Of a stretch of DNA of 64,000 nucleotides, positions 35,105 to 42,947 are shown piece by piece. The DNA comes from JACIYW01 sp014359745 (GTDB taxonomy: Bacteria; Pseudomonadota; Alphaproteobacteria; Rhodobacterales; Rhodobacteraceae). Made by a program: the position numbers and the translations under genes. The notes below the pieces were generated by a model, which saw only the letters and a program-made list of their open reading frames with translations, did no database searches and was not told the DNA's origin. The number at the start of each line of letters is the position of its first letter. The stretch's first letter is position 1. The stretch covers positions 186,001-250,000 of the forward strand of contig JBNPWE010000002.1 in the NCBI GenBank assembly GCA_050433985.1, in the 5' to 3' direction.

Positions 35105-35107
35105 TAA
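34886..35107 (+). pseudogene. tnpB: IS66 TnpB, C-terminally truncated
   Basis: 73 residues against about 115 in intact TnpB. The conserved RIVIATRPVDFRKGHDGLAA and IKVLSRDGSGIVMIYKRLE segments are present, and the frame then leaves the family at the junction near 35100 and stops. GTG start with GAGGAAG upstream. Missing part is the C-terminal W-rich end. Confidence 0.85.
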
Positions 35108-35128
35108 GAACTGCCGTGCCGGGATTGA

Positions 35129-35551
35129 TCAGCGGTTGCGCACGCTTTCTGCATCCACCCCCTGATAGTAGACTCCGTTCATTTGCGAATGAGTTACCGG
35201 AATCACATAACTTTCCGGATATTCGCGGTGTTTGTCAGTAATCGAATCCACAATGCCAAAGTCGAGGAAAACAGCACTCGCTATAATTTTTCCACCCATT
35301 CTGCTGGGGATGCTTCCGACAGGATGTGCGCCACTGTTGGTGTCACAGGAATACTGAAGAACATCGTCGGACCGCCTAATTGAGGGGGTGCTTGGGATCG
35401 GAACGTTCCAACTGCCCCTCTTGTTATTCAATTCGCAACGACCGCCGCTGCCATCGCTGAACGAAATCGCCACTGGCACGTTGGCGTCATTGGTTATTGT
35501 GGCGCAACCGGCCAAGGTCAGGGATATCATCAAGATCATGGGAATTTTCAT
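35129..35551 (-). CDS. Small outer-membrane-type lipoprotein
   Basis: 140 residues from ATG 35551, preceded by AAAGGTAAATTT; a longer frame from 35614 would hide the signal. Signal MKIPMILMISLTLAGC with lipobox LAGC puts the lipidated cysteine at 16. The body has a GxCxLxNxKGSW-like pattern (CELNNKRGSWNVPIP) and a late cysteine in QYSC, seen in a family of small enterobacterial and Pseudomonas lipoproteins of unknown function. The gene and flanks (35110-35740) are clearly poorer in G+C than the rest of the window, suggesting transfer. Confidence 0.75.
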   Translation of the reverse strand: MKIPMILMISLTLAGCATITNDANVPVAISFSDGSGGRCELNNKRGSWNVPIPSTPSIRRSDDVLQYSCDTNSGAHPVGSIPSRMGGKIIASAVFLDFGIVDSITDKHREYPESYVIPVTHSQMNGVYYQGVDAESVRNR

Positions 35552-35669
35552 AAATTTACCTTTCAGAACAGAACACACTGTTTTATTGGATGAGAGTTGT
35601 CTGATGGTGGTCAAATACGCGTTTATAATGGCGCGCTGATGGCAATTTTAATTGATATCATACCGATGG

Positions 35670-35693
35670 GGGTGCTGAATTTGTTCAGCACCC
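35670..35693. terminator. Hairpin between the lipoprotein gene and the sugar dehydrogenase gene
   Basis: Perfect 10-bp stem GGGTGCTGAA / TTCAGCACCC with loop TTTG. It lies about 97 bases past the sugar dehydrogenase stop (minus strand). No clear T-tract on either side, though ATATTTT follows on plus. Confidence 0.55.
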
Positions 35694-35789
35694 GGATATT
35701 TTGCGGGTATTGGCTTTAATAAGAGTGCAATTATAAATTGATTTGTGGTTTATTTTATCAACCTGAGGTACTTATATGGGTGCCTTCCA

Positions 35790-37037
35790 TCAATCCTGAG
35801 AGACTCGATGTCGCGTGCGGGTATCACCCGGCGTCATCCGATAAAGCGCACCTTGGTCTACCGACAGGAACCAGATCGCGCCATCCGGCCCCTCGGTCAT
35901 GTCGCGCACCCGCCCGGTTTGCGGGGCCTTGATGCGTGCTTCCGAAAACCCCGCGCCGGGGTCAAGCCGCGAGATCAGATCGAATTTCAGGCTGCCGACA
36001 AAGTGGTGCCCACGCCACTCGGGCCACAGCCGCCCCGAATAGATCACATGTCCCGATGGCGCGATCGAGGGATCCCAGTAATGCGCGGGCTGTTCCATGC
36101 CCGGTTTGCGTTGGCCTTCGCCGATCTGTCGGCCCGAATAGTGGCGGCCATAGGCAATGGTCGGCCAGCCGTAATTCGCGCCGCGCCGGATCAGGTTCAC
36201 CTCATCCCCGCCCCGTGCGCCATGTTCGCTGATCCACAGGTTGCCATCGGCATCCAGCGTCGCGCCCTGCGGATTGCGGTGGCCGTAGGACCAGATTTCG
36301 GGCCGGGCGCCGGGCTGTCCGACAAAGGGGTTGTCGGCGGGCACCGACCCGTCGCGGTTGATGCGGATCACCGATCCGTTGTGGCGCGACAGATCCTGGG
36401 CTGCGTCATCCTCTCCCCGGTCGCCCAGGGTCAGGAACAGGCGGCCGTCGGCGGCCTCGACGATGCGACCGCCGAAATGGCGCCCCGCTTCGGACCCTGG
36501 CGACATCTCGAACAGCAGCCGAAACCCGGCAAGGGTCGTGCCATCCTCTGACAGGTGGCCAACGCCAAGGGCCGTGCCTTCGCCCCGCGGCTGCGCCTTG
36601 GCAAAGCTGATGAACACGTCGCGCGAGGTGGCGAAATCGCGCGGCACCATCACATCCAGCAACCCGCCCTGACCGCCCACGACGACCTCGGGGAGGCCGG
36701 AAACCGATCGCACATTTCCTTCGCCAAGCAACAGCAACCGCCCGCCGCGTTCGCTGATCAGTATCCCGCCATCCGGCAGGAATTCCACGGCCCAGGGTTC
36801 ATCAAGCCCGGTTGCAACCGCGTTGATCGCAAGGCCCGCCGCCTGCTGCGCCTGTGCGGGGCCGATAAGGGCGCCGCCCGTGTGCAGCCACGCAACAACC
36901 GTCGACATCAGGCCCAGGGCGGCAATCGTCCCCGCTGCGTGGCGCACCCGCGCGCAGGCTGATTTGATGCGCGCCGATCGGGTGGGGGTGTGGGATATGC
37001 GGGGGTAGGATCTGGGAGGGGTGATCGTTACTGGCAT
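35790..37037 (-). CDS. PQQ-dependent aldose sugar dehydrogenase (Asd/YliI-like)
   Basis: Exported soluble quinoprotein of the glucose/sorbosone dehydrogenase family that oxidises aldoses in the periplasm. From ATG 37037, preceded by GAAGGAG, it has 415 residues; an upstream ATG at 37052 is poorer. The N-terminal region is long and basic before a hydrophobic segment (AAGLGLMSTVVAW-like, about 43-60) and cleavage near AQAQQA. Beta-propeller motifs include LDEPWAVEFLPDGG, HFGGRIVE (with the catalytic-type histidine), GHRNPQG and SEHGARGGDEVN. Cofactor use is inferred from the family. Confidence 0.88.
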   Translation of the reverse strand: MPVTITPPRSYPRISHTPTRSARIKSACARVRHAAGTIAALGLMSTVVAWLHTGGALIGPAQAQQAAGLAINAVATGLDEPWAVEFLPDGGILISERGGRLLLLGEGNVRSVSGLPEVVVGGQGGLLDVMVPRDFATSRDVFISFAKAQPRGEGTALGVGHLSEDGTTLAGFRLLFEMSPGSEAGRHFGGRIVEAADGRLFLTLGDRGEDDAAQDLSRHNGSVIRINRDGSVPADNPFVGQPGARPEIWSYGHRNPQGATLDADGNLWISEHGARGGDEVNLIRRGANYGWPTIAYGRHYSGRQIGEGQRKPGMEQPAHYWDPSIAPSGHVIYSGRLWPEWRGHHFVGSLKFDLISRLDPGAGFSEARIKAPQTGRVRDMTEGPDGAIWFLSVDQGALYRMTPGDTRTRHRVSQD

Positions 37038-37268
37038 CGCGTTCTCCTTCAACGGCGGTGTCGGGTGCCCGCATCCGGGCCGTTATGTAGGGCAACGAAC
37101 CCGGCTGAACAGGGTATTTGCCCCGGAATGCCGCGACAGCGGGGCGACAGGGCCGCAAAACTGGCGGTTTCCGCGTCGTCGGCGACCAATGGACGCTTCT
37201 CGTGCTTTTCTTTTACAGAATCGGGTTCTACGGTGAAGCATCGAAGAATGTTGCTCAGGGAGAAAATC

Positions 37269-38462
37269 ATGAAAAAACTATTGATGACAGGCGTTGCCCT
37301 TGCCGCCCTTGCGAGCGGTGCGTCGGTGGCGGGGGCCGGGGATGTCAAGATCGGGATCATCCTTGGCTTTACCGGCCCGCTGGAATCGATCACGCCGAAC
37401 ATGGCCAACGGTGCCGAGCTTGCGATTGCAGAGGTCAACGCGGCGGGCACCCTGCTTGACGGATCGAAAGTGGTCCCGGTACGCGCCGACAGTACCTGCA
37501 TCGATGCAAGTGCTGCCACCGCCGCAGCCGAACGTCTGGTCACATCCGACAAGATCAATGCCATCATGGGCGCCGATTGTTCGGGGGTGACGGGCGCGAT
37601 CCTGGCCAATGTGGCGGTGCCCAACGGCGTGGTGATGGTGTCGCCTTCGGCCACCTCGCCGGGGCTGTCGACGGCCGATGACAAGGGTCTCTTTTTCCGC
37701 ACGGCGCCGTCAGATGCGCGCCAGGGCGTGGTGATGGCCGAAATCCTCAAGGACCGGGGCTTTGACACCGTCGCGGTGACTTATACCAACAACGACTATG
37801 GCAAGGGTCTGGCCGACAGTTTCGCCGCGGCCTTCAAGGATATCGGCGGCACGGTCACGATCAACACCGCACATGAAGACGGCAAGGCCGATTATTCCGC
37901 CGAAGTGGGCGCGCTGGCCTCGGCCGGGGGCGATGCGCTGGTGGTTGTGGGCTATACCGACCAGGGCGGCAAGGGGATCATTCGCGCCTCGCTCGACTCG
38001 GGCGCTTTTGACACCTTCGTGCTGCCTGACGGGATGATCAGTGACAATCTGGCGGAAGATATCGGACCAGGGCTGAACGGATCGTTCGGGCAATATCCGG
38101 GCACCGACAGCCAGGGGGCAGAGATGTTCCAGAAAATCGCCAAGGATGCCGGTTTCGACGGGACATCCACCTTTGCCGCCGAAAGCTATGACGCGGCGGC
38201 GCTGATCATGCTGGCGATGGAAATGGGCAAATCGGCGGACTCGGCGGTGCTCAAGGATCATGTGATGCATGTGGCCAACGCGCCGGGCGAACAGATCTTT
38301 CCGGGCGATCTGGCCAAGGCGATCAAGATCCTGAAAGACGGCGGCGATGTCGATTATGTCGGCGCCACTGCGGTGGAACTGATCGGGCCGGGCGAAAGCG
38401 CCGGCAACTACCGCGAGATCGAGATCAAGGATGGCAGTATCGAAACCGTAAAATACCGCTGA
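37269..38462 (+). CDS. livK: Branched-chain amino acid ABC transporter, substrate-binding protein
   Basis: Periplasmic type I binding protein feeding the LivHMGF complex. 397 residues, signal peptide MKKLLMTGVALAALASGASV with cleavage near GAG-24. Family segments: GIILGFTGPLES at the ligand cleft, ADCSGVTGAILAN, and YTNNDYGKGLADSF. The exact ligand (branched-chain, aromatic or amide) cannot be fixed by sequence. First gene of a five-gene operon; a strong hairpin follows it. Confidence 0.9.
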   Translation: MKKLLMTGVALAALASGASVAGAGDVKIGIILGFTGPLESITPNMANGAELAIAEVNAAGTLLDGSKVVPVRADSTCIDASAATAAAERLVTSDKINAIMGADCSGVTGAILANVAVPNGVVMVSPSATSPGLSTADDKGLFFRTAPSDARQGVVMAEILKDRGFDTVAVTYTNNDYGKGLADSFAAAFKDIGGTVTINTAHEDGKADYSAEVGALASAGGDALVVVGYTDQGGKGIIRASLDSGAFDTFVLPDGMISDNLAEDIGPGLNGSFGQYPGTDSQGAEMFQKIAKDAGFDGTSTFAAESYDAAALIMLAMEMGKSADSAVLKDHVMHVANAPGEQIFPGDLAKAIKILKDGGDVDYVGATAVELIGPGESAGNYREIEIKDGSIETVKYR

Positions 38463-38481
38463 CCGCGATCGCGTGATCAAG

Positions 38482-38508
38482 GCCCCCCGGCGCGCGGTGC
38501 CGGGGGGC
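38482..38508 (+). terminator. Hairpin between livK and livG
   Basis: Perfect 10-bp stem GCCCCCCGGC (38482-38491) / GCCGGGGGGC (38499-38508), loop of 7, no T-tract. Typical of 3'-end structures that stabilise the binding-protein message relative to the downstream permease genes. Confidence 0.65.
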
Positions 38509-38571
38509 GAAAAGAACAAGGCGGCCCGCACCCCTGGGGTGAAACGAGGCCCCTGTGACAGGGAGACAGGG

Positions 38572-39363
38572 ATGATCGTCGTTGACGACCTCCACAAGCA
38601 TTTCGGCGGCTTTCATGCCGTCGACGGCGCTTCGCTGGAAATTTCCGAAGGGTCGATTACCGGGTTGATCGGCCCCAATGGCGCGGGAAAAACTACGCTT
38701 TTCAATGTGATCGCCGGGGTGTTGAAACCGACTTCGGGCCGGGTGCGGATGGCCGGGCAGGACATCACCGGCCTGCCGCCGCACGAACTTTTCCACCGCG
38801 GCCTGCTGCGCACCTTTCAGATCGCGCATGAATTCGCATCAATGACCGTGCGCGAGAACCTGATGGTGGTGCCTGGCGGACAGGCCGGGGAGCGGCTGTG
38901 GAACACCTGGTTCGCCCGCGGCCGCATCGCCGCCGAGGAACGCGCGCTGGCCGAAAAGGCCGATGGGGTGCTGGAATTTCTGACCATCGCCCATCTGGCC
39001 GACGAACGCGCCGGCAACCTTTCGGGCGGCCAGAAAAAGCTGCTGGAACTGGGGCGCACCATGATGGTGGATGCCCGGATCGTGTTCCTGGATGAGGTTG
39101 GTGCAGGTGTGAACCGCACGCTGCTCAATACCATCGGCGACGCGATCGTGCGCCTGAACCGCGAACGCGGCTATACGTTCTGCGTGATCGAGCATGATAT
39201 GGATTTCATCGCCCGCCTGTGCAACCCGGTGATCTGCATGGCCGAGGGCCGGGTTCTGGCCGAGGGCACGGTGGAGGAGGTCAAGAACGACGAGCGGGTG
39301 ATCGAGGCTTATCTGGGAACCGGGCTGAAGAACAAGGTGGCTGGGGGGGTGGCGGATGTGTAA
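38572..39363 (+). CDS. livG: Branched-chain amino acid ABC transporter ATPase LivG
   Basis: One of two ATPases of the importer. 263 residues from ATG 38572 (GGGAGACAGGG upstream): Walker A GPNGAGKTT near 34-42, signature LSGGQKKL, Walker B IVFLDEVGAGV, H-loop VIEHD. The LivG C-terminal extension ending in LGTGLKNK is present. GAGVNRT replaces the more usual GLNP after Walker B, a minor variation. Confidence 0.92.
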   Translation: MIVVDDLHKHFGGFHAVDGASLEISEGSITGLIGPNGAGKTTLFNVIAGVLKPTSGRVRMAGQDITGLPPHELFHRGLLRTFQIAHEFASMTVRENLMVVPGGQAGERLWNTWFARGRIAAEERALAEKADGVLEFLTIAHLADERAGNLSGGQKKLLELGRTMMVDARIVFLDEVGAGVNRTLLNTIGDAIVRLNRERGYTFCVIEHDMDFIARLCNPVICMAEGRVLAEGTVEEVKNDERVIEAYLGTGLKNKVAGGVADV

Positions 39364-39404
39364 CGGGCGCGGTGATCTGACGGCGGCGTGTGTGGCGGGT
39401 TCGG

Positions 39405-39439
39405 AAGCCTCCGGCGGGAGTATTTGGATCGAGAGGATG
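39405..39439 (+). repeat. Dispersed GAGTATTT element, type 1 (copy B)
   Basis: AAGCCTCCGGCGGGAGTATT followed by TGGATCGAGAGGATG, in the livG-livF gap; differs from copy A at only a few positions. Here its GAGAGGATG lies 41 bases before livF. Confidence 0.8.
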
Positions 39440-39479
39440 TTGATGGGCCAAAGCCGTTCCGGTGTTTCGCGGGCGCGCC

Positions 39480-40190
39480 ATGGCTGAGCCCTTTCTGATT
39501 GGCGAGGACATGACCGGTGGCTACGGGGCGGCCGATATTCTGCATGGCTGCACGCTGGCGGTCGATCCGGGGCAGATCGCGGTGATTGTTGGCCCGAACG
39601 GCGCGGGCAAATCCACCGCGATGAAGGCGATGTTCGGCATGCTGAAGCTGCGGGCTGGCCATGTAAGATTGATGGGCGAGGATATCACCGCGCTCAGCCC
39701 GCAAGACCGGGTGGCCAAGGGCATGGCCTTTGTGCCGCAGACATCGAACATCTTCACCTCGATGACGGTCGAGGAAAATCTGGAAATGGGGGCGTTCCTG
39801 CGCGAGGACGATATCAAGGGCACCATGGCGCAGGTCTATGATCTGTTCCCGATCCTCAAGGACAAGCGGCGGCAGGCAGCGGGAGAGCTGTCGGGCGGCC
39901 AGCGCCAGCAGGTGGCGGTGGGGCGCGCCCTGATGACGCAGCCAAAGGTTCTGATGCTGGATGAACCGACAGCGGGCGTCAGCCCGATCGTGATGGACGA
40001 GCTTTTTGACCGGATCATCGAGGTGGCGCGCACCGGGATTTCCATTCTGATGGTGGAACAGAACGCGCGCCAGGCATTGGCGATCGCCGACAAGGGCTAT
40101 GTTCTGGTGCAAGGCGCGAACGGCTTTACCGATACCGGCCGCGCGCTTTTGGCCAACCCGGACGTGCGCCGGTCGTTTCTGGGGGGCTGA
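39480..40190 (+). CDS. livF: Branched-chain amino acid ABC transporter ATPase LivF
   Basis: Second ATPase of the importer. 236 residues from ATG 39480; an in-frame GTG at 39462 would add six. Walker A GPNGAGKST near 39-47, signature LSGGQRQQ, Walker B LMLDEPTAGVSP, H-loop VEQNARQAL as is usual in LivF (Q instead of H after E). Four bases before livH. Confidence 0.93.
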   Translation: MAEPFLIGEDMTGGYGAADILHGCTLAVDPGQIAVIVGPNGAGKSTAMKAMFGMLKLRAGHVRLMGEDITALSPQDRVAKGMAFVPQTSNIFTSMTVEENLEMGAFLREDDIKGTMAQVYDLFPILKDKRRQAAGELSGGQRQQVAVGRALMTQPKVLMLDEPTAGVSPIVMDELFDRIIEVARTGISILMVEQNARQALAIADKGYVLVQGANGFTDTGRALLANPDVRRSFLGG

Positions 40191-40193
40191 GGC

Positions 40194-41204
40194 ATGGATT
40201 TTCTCAACGCCATCGTGGCGCTTGGCAATTATGTGATCCTGCCGGGCCTGACCTATGGCGCGCAACTGGCGCTGGGGGCGCTGGGGGTGACGCTGGTGTT
40301 CGGCATCCTGCGGTTTTCCAATTTCGCCCATGGCGACACCATGGCCTTTGGCACCATGGTCACGATCATGGTGACCTGGCTGTTTCAGGCGCTGGGCATC
40401 GGGTTTGGCGTGTTGCCGACGGCGCTGCTGGCGCTGCCATTCGGGATTCTGGCCACGGCGGCGCTGCTCCTGTTTACCGACCGCGCGGTGTATCGGTTTT
40501 ACCGCAAGCAAAAGGTCAATCCGATCATTCTGGTTATCGTATCGATGGGGGTGATGTTTGTCACCAATGCGCTGGTGCGCTTTGCCATCGGGGTGGGGGA
40601 ATATCAGTTCACCGACGGCGCGCGTTTTCTGATCACCGCGGGCAGGTTCAAGGCCATGACCGGGCTGGACGAGGGGCTGGCGATCCGCACCACGCAGGCG
40701 ATCACGGTGGTGACGGCGGCGGTGGCGGTGGCGGTGCTGTTCTGGTTTCTGGGCAGCACCCGCACCGGAAAATCGATGCGCGCCTATTCGGATAACGAGG
40801 ATCTGGCGCTGCTTTCGGGCATCAACCCCGAAAAGGTGGTGGCGGTGACCTGGATCATCACGGCGGCGCTGGCGACCACCGCAGGGGTGCTTTACGGGCT
40901 GGACAAATCCTTCAAGGCGTTCACCTATTTCCAGCTTTTGCTGCCGATATTCGCCTCGGCGATCGTCGGCGGTCTGGGGCGGCCGCTGGGGGCGATCGCG
41001 GGCGGGTTCATCATTGCCTTTTCCGAGGTGACGGTGACCTATGCTTGGAAAAAGGTGCTGGGCTATCTGATGCCAGAGGGGCTGGAACCATCCGGCCTGA
41101 TGCAGCTTTTGTCGACCGATTACAAATTCGCGGTCAGTTTCGTGATTCTGGTCATTGTCTTGTTGTTCAAACCGACCGGGCTTTTCAAGGGGGCGCAGAC
41201 ATGA
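40194..41204 (+). CDS. livH: Branched-chain amino acid ABC transporter permease LivH
   Basis: Inner-membrane permease with about eight hydrophobic segments, 336 residues. Typical N-terminal YGAQLALGALGVTLVFGILR and RFSNFAHGD (about 18-45) and the ATPase-coupling MRAYSDNEDLALLSGIN (about 196-212). It overlaps livM by 4 bases. Confidence 0.92.
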   Translation: MDFLNAIVALGNYVILPGLTYGAQLALGALGVTLVFGILRFSNFAHGDTMAFGTMVTIMVTWLFQALGIGFGVLPTALLALPFGILATAALLLFTDRAVYRFYRKQKVNPIILVIVSMGVMFVTNALVRFAIGVGEYQFTDGARFLITAGRFKAMTGLDEGLAIRTTQAITVVTAAVAVAVLFWFLGSTRTGKSMRAYSDNEDLALLSGINPEKVVAVTWIITAALATTAGVLYGLDKSFKAFTYFQLLLPIFASAIVGGLGRPLGAIAGGFIIAFSEVTVTYAWKKVLGYLMPEGLEPSGLMQLLSTDYKFAVSFVILVIVLLFKPTGLFKGAQT

Positions 41205-42529
41205 GCGGGCATGTGGTTGTGGCCAGGGGCGGGTTGGGGCGCAATCTGGTGCTGTTCGGGGTGATGGCGGCGCTTTTTGCGGTCACCGGATTTGTGCAAA
41301 GCTGGAACGTCGCGCTGGCGGTGTTCAACATGGGGCTGATCTCGGCGATCCTGGCGCTGGGGGTCAACATGCAATGGGGCTATGCGGGGCTGTTCAACAT
41401 CGGGATCATGGGCTTTGTGGCGGTCGGCGGGCTGGCGACGGTGATCGTATCAATGCCGCCGGTGGGGGAGGCCTGGTCGGCAGGTGGTTTGGGTGTGATT
41501 CTGGGGCTGATCTGCGGGGCCGGGGTGATCGCCGCGGCGATCATGCTGTGGAAGCGGATGGCACCGGGCCTGGCGCGCAGCGTGGCGATGATCGTGGTGC
41601 TGGTGGGGGGATTTTTCCTGTACCGCGCCATTTTCGATCCAGCCGTTGCGCGGATCGAGGCGATCGACCCGGCATCAACCGGCTATCTTGGCGGGCTGGG
41701 CCTGCCGATCATCCTTGCCTGGCCAGTGGGGGGGCTGCTGGCGGCCGGGGTGGCCTGGGTGATCGGCAAGACCGCGCTGGGGCTGCGATCGGATTATCTG
41801 GCGATTGCGACGCTGGGCATTGCCGAGATCATCATCTCGGTCATGAAGAACGAGGATTGGCTGGCGCGCGGCGTCAAGAACGTGGTCGGCCTGCCGCGCC
41901 CGGTACCCTATGAATTCGATCTGCAATCCTCCGCCACCTTTGGGAATCGCGCGGCGGCGCTGGGGGTCGATGCGGTGACGGCATCAACCATTGTGGTCAA
42001 GCTGGCCTATGGCGGGCTGTTCACGGTGGTGTTGCTGTGCCTGATCTGGCTGTTGCAAAAGGCAATCCATTCGCCCTGGGGCCGGATGATGCGCGCCATT
42101 CGCGACAACGAGGTCGCGGCAGAGGCGATGGGCAAGAACGTGACCGCGCGGCATTTGCAGGTGTTCATCCTGGGCTCGGCGATTTGCGGGCTGGCGGGGG
42201 CGATGATGACCACGCTCGATTCGCAGCTGACGCCCGGCACCTATCAGCCGCTGCGTTTTACCTTTCTGGTCTGGGTGATGGTGATCGTCGGCGGATCTGG
42301 CAACAACTGGGGGGCGGTTCTGGGCGGCTTTCTGATCTGGTGGCTTTGGGTGATGGTAGAGCCGATCGGCCAGACGCTGATGGGCCTTGTCACGGCGGGG
42401 ATGGCGGACGGATCGGCGCTGAAGGCGCATCTGATCGCGTCAACGGCGCATATGCGGCTGCTGACCATGGGCCTTGTGTTGCTTGTGGTGTTGCGGTTCT
42501 CGCCGCGCGGCCTGATACCGGAAAGATGA
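41201..42529 (+). CDS. livM: Branched-chain amino acid ABC transporter permease LivM
   Basis: Partner permease of LivH, 442 residues, longer than many LivM because of an extended loop (about 80-170). Conserved segments NMQWGYAGLFNIGI near 57-70, RSDYLAIATLGIAEI near 190 and the coupling loop MMRAIRDNEVAAEAMGKN near 295. Last gene of the operon, followed by a hairpin inside a dispersed element. Confidence 0.92.
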   Translation: MSGHVVVARGGLGRNLVLFGVMAALFAVTGFVQSWNVALAVFNMGLISAILALGVNMQWGYAGLFNIGIMGFVAVGGLATVIVSMPPVGEAWSAGGLGVILGLICGAGVIAAAIMLWKRMAPGLARSVAMIVVLVGGFFLYRAIFDPAVARIEAIDPASTGYLGGLGLPIILAWPVGGLLAAGVAWVIGKTALGLRSDYLAIATLGIAEIIISVMKNEDWLARGVKNVVGLPRPVPYEFDLQSSATFGNRAAALGVDAVTASTIVVKLAYGGLFTVVLLCLIWLLQKAIHSPWGRMMRAIRDNEVAAEAMGKNVTARHLQVFILGSAICGLAGAMMTTLDSQLTPGTYQPLRFTFLVWVMVIVGGSGNNWGAVLGGFLIWWLWVMVEPIGQTLMGLVTAGMADGSALKAHLIASTAHMRLLTMGLVLLVVLRFSPRGLIPER

Positions 42530-42545
42530 CCAAAACCCCCATCCC

Positions 42546-42594
42546 CTTGGCGAAAATACTCTCCGGGGGTCCGGGGGTGGAAAACCCCCGGCCC
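42546..42594 (-). repeat. Dispersed element (copy D) with terminator-like hairpin
   Basis: On the minus strand it reads GGAGAGTATTTTCGCCAAGG; on the plus strand CCGGGGGT (42571-42578) and ACCCCCGG (42584-42591) form an 8-bp stem with loop GGAAA. It begins 17 bases past livM and probably ends the liv transcript. Confidence 0.7.
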
Positions 42595-42713
42595 GGTCGA
42601 CAATTGCGCGCAACGCAGGATTCGGGCTGGAAAGACCGGCAAACAGCAGCCATAGTAAAAGCGAACACAACGATATAATGATCGACCAAGAGACCAATAA
42701 AAAAGGCAAAAAC

Positions 42714-42947
42714 ATGGCCGCCGACAAACAGAACCTGCAAGATGCCTTCCTGAACCATGTGCGCAAAGCCAAGGTTCCGGTGACGATCTTTTTGATCAAC
42801 GGGGTAAAATTGCAAGGGGTCATCACCTGGTTTGACAACTTTTGCGTGTTGTTGCGCCGCGACGGGCAGTCGCAGCTTGTGTACAAACATGCGATTTCCA
42901 CGATCATGCCGGGGCAACCGATCAGCCTTTACGAGGCAGAAGACTGA
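42714..42947 (+). CDS. hfq: RNA chaperone Hfq
   Basis: Sm-like hexamer that promotes sRNA-mRNA pairing. 77 residues from ATG 42714 (MAADKQNLQDAFLNHVRK), the usual alphaproteobacterial start; an upstream ATG at 42678 would add 12 lysine-rich residues. Sm1 and Sm2 motifs are NGVKLQGVITWFDNF and the YKHAISTI core. The C-terminus is short, as in relatives. It overlaps hflX. Confidence 0.96.
   Translation: MAADKQNLQDAFLNHVRKAKVPVTIFLINGVKLQGVITWFDNFCVLLRRDGQSQLVYKHAISTIMPGQPISLYEAED

Noticed and set aside
34444..35107. The tnpA/tnpB pair as an intact transposon
   Set aside because: The main transposase gene tnpC and the right terminus are missing and tnpB is truncated.
42678..42713. An upstream ATG extending Hfq by 12 residues
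   Set aside because: The extension is lysine/asparagine-rich leader-like sequence, and known alphaproteobacterial Hfq proteins begin at the MAADKQNL position.
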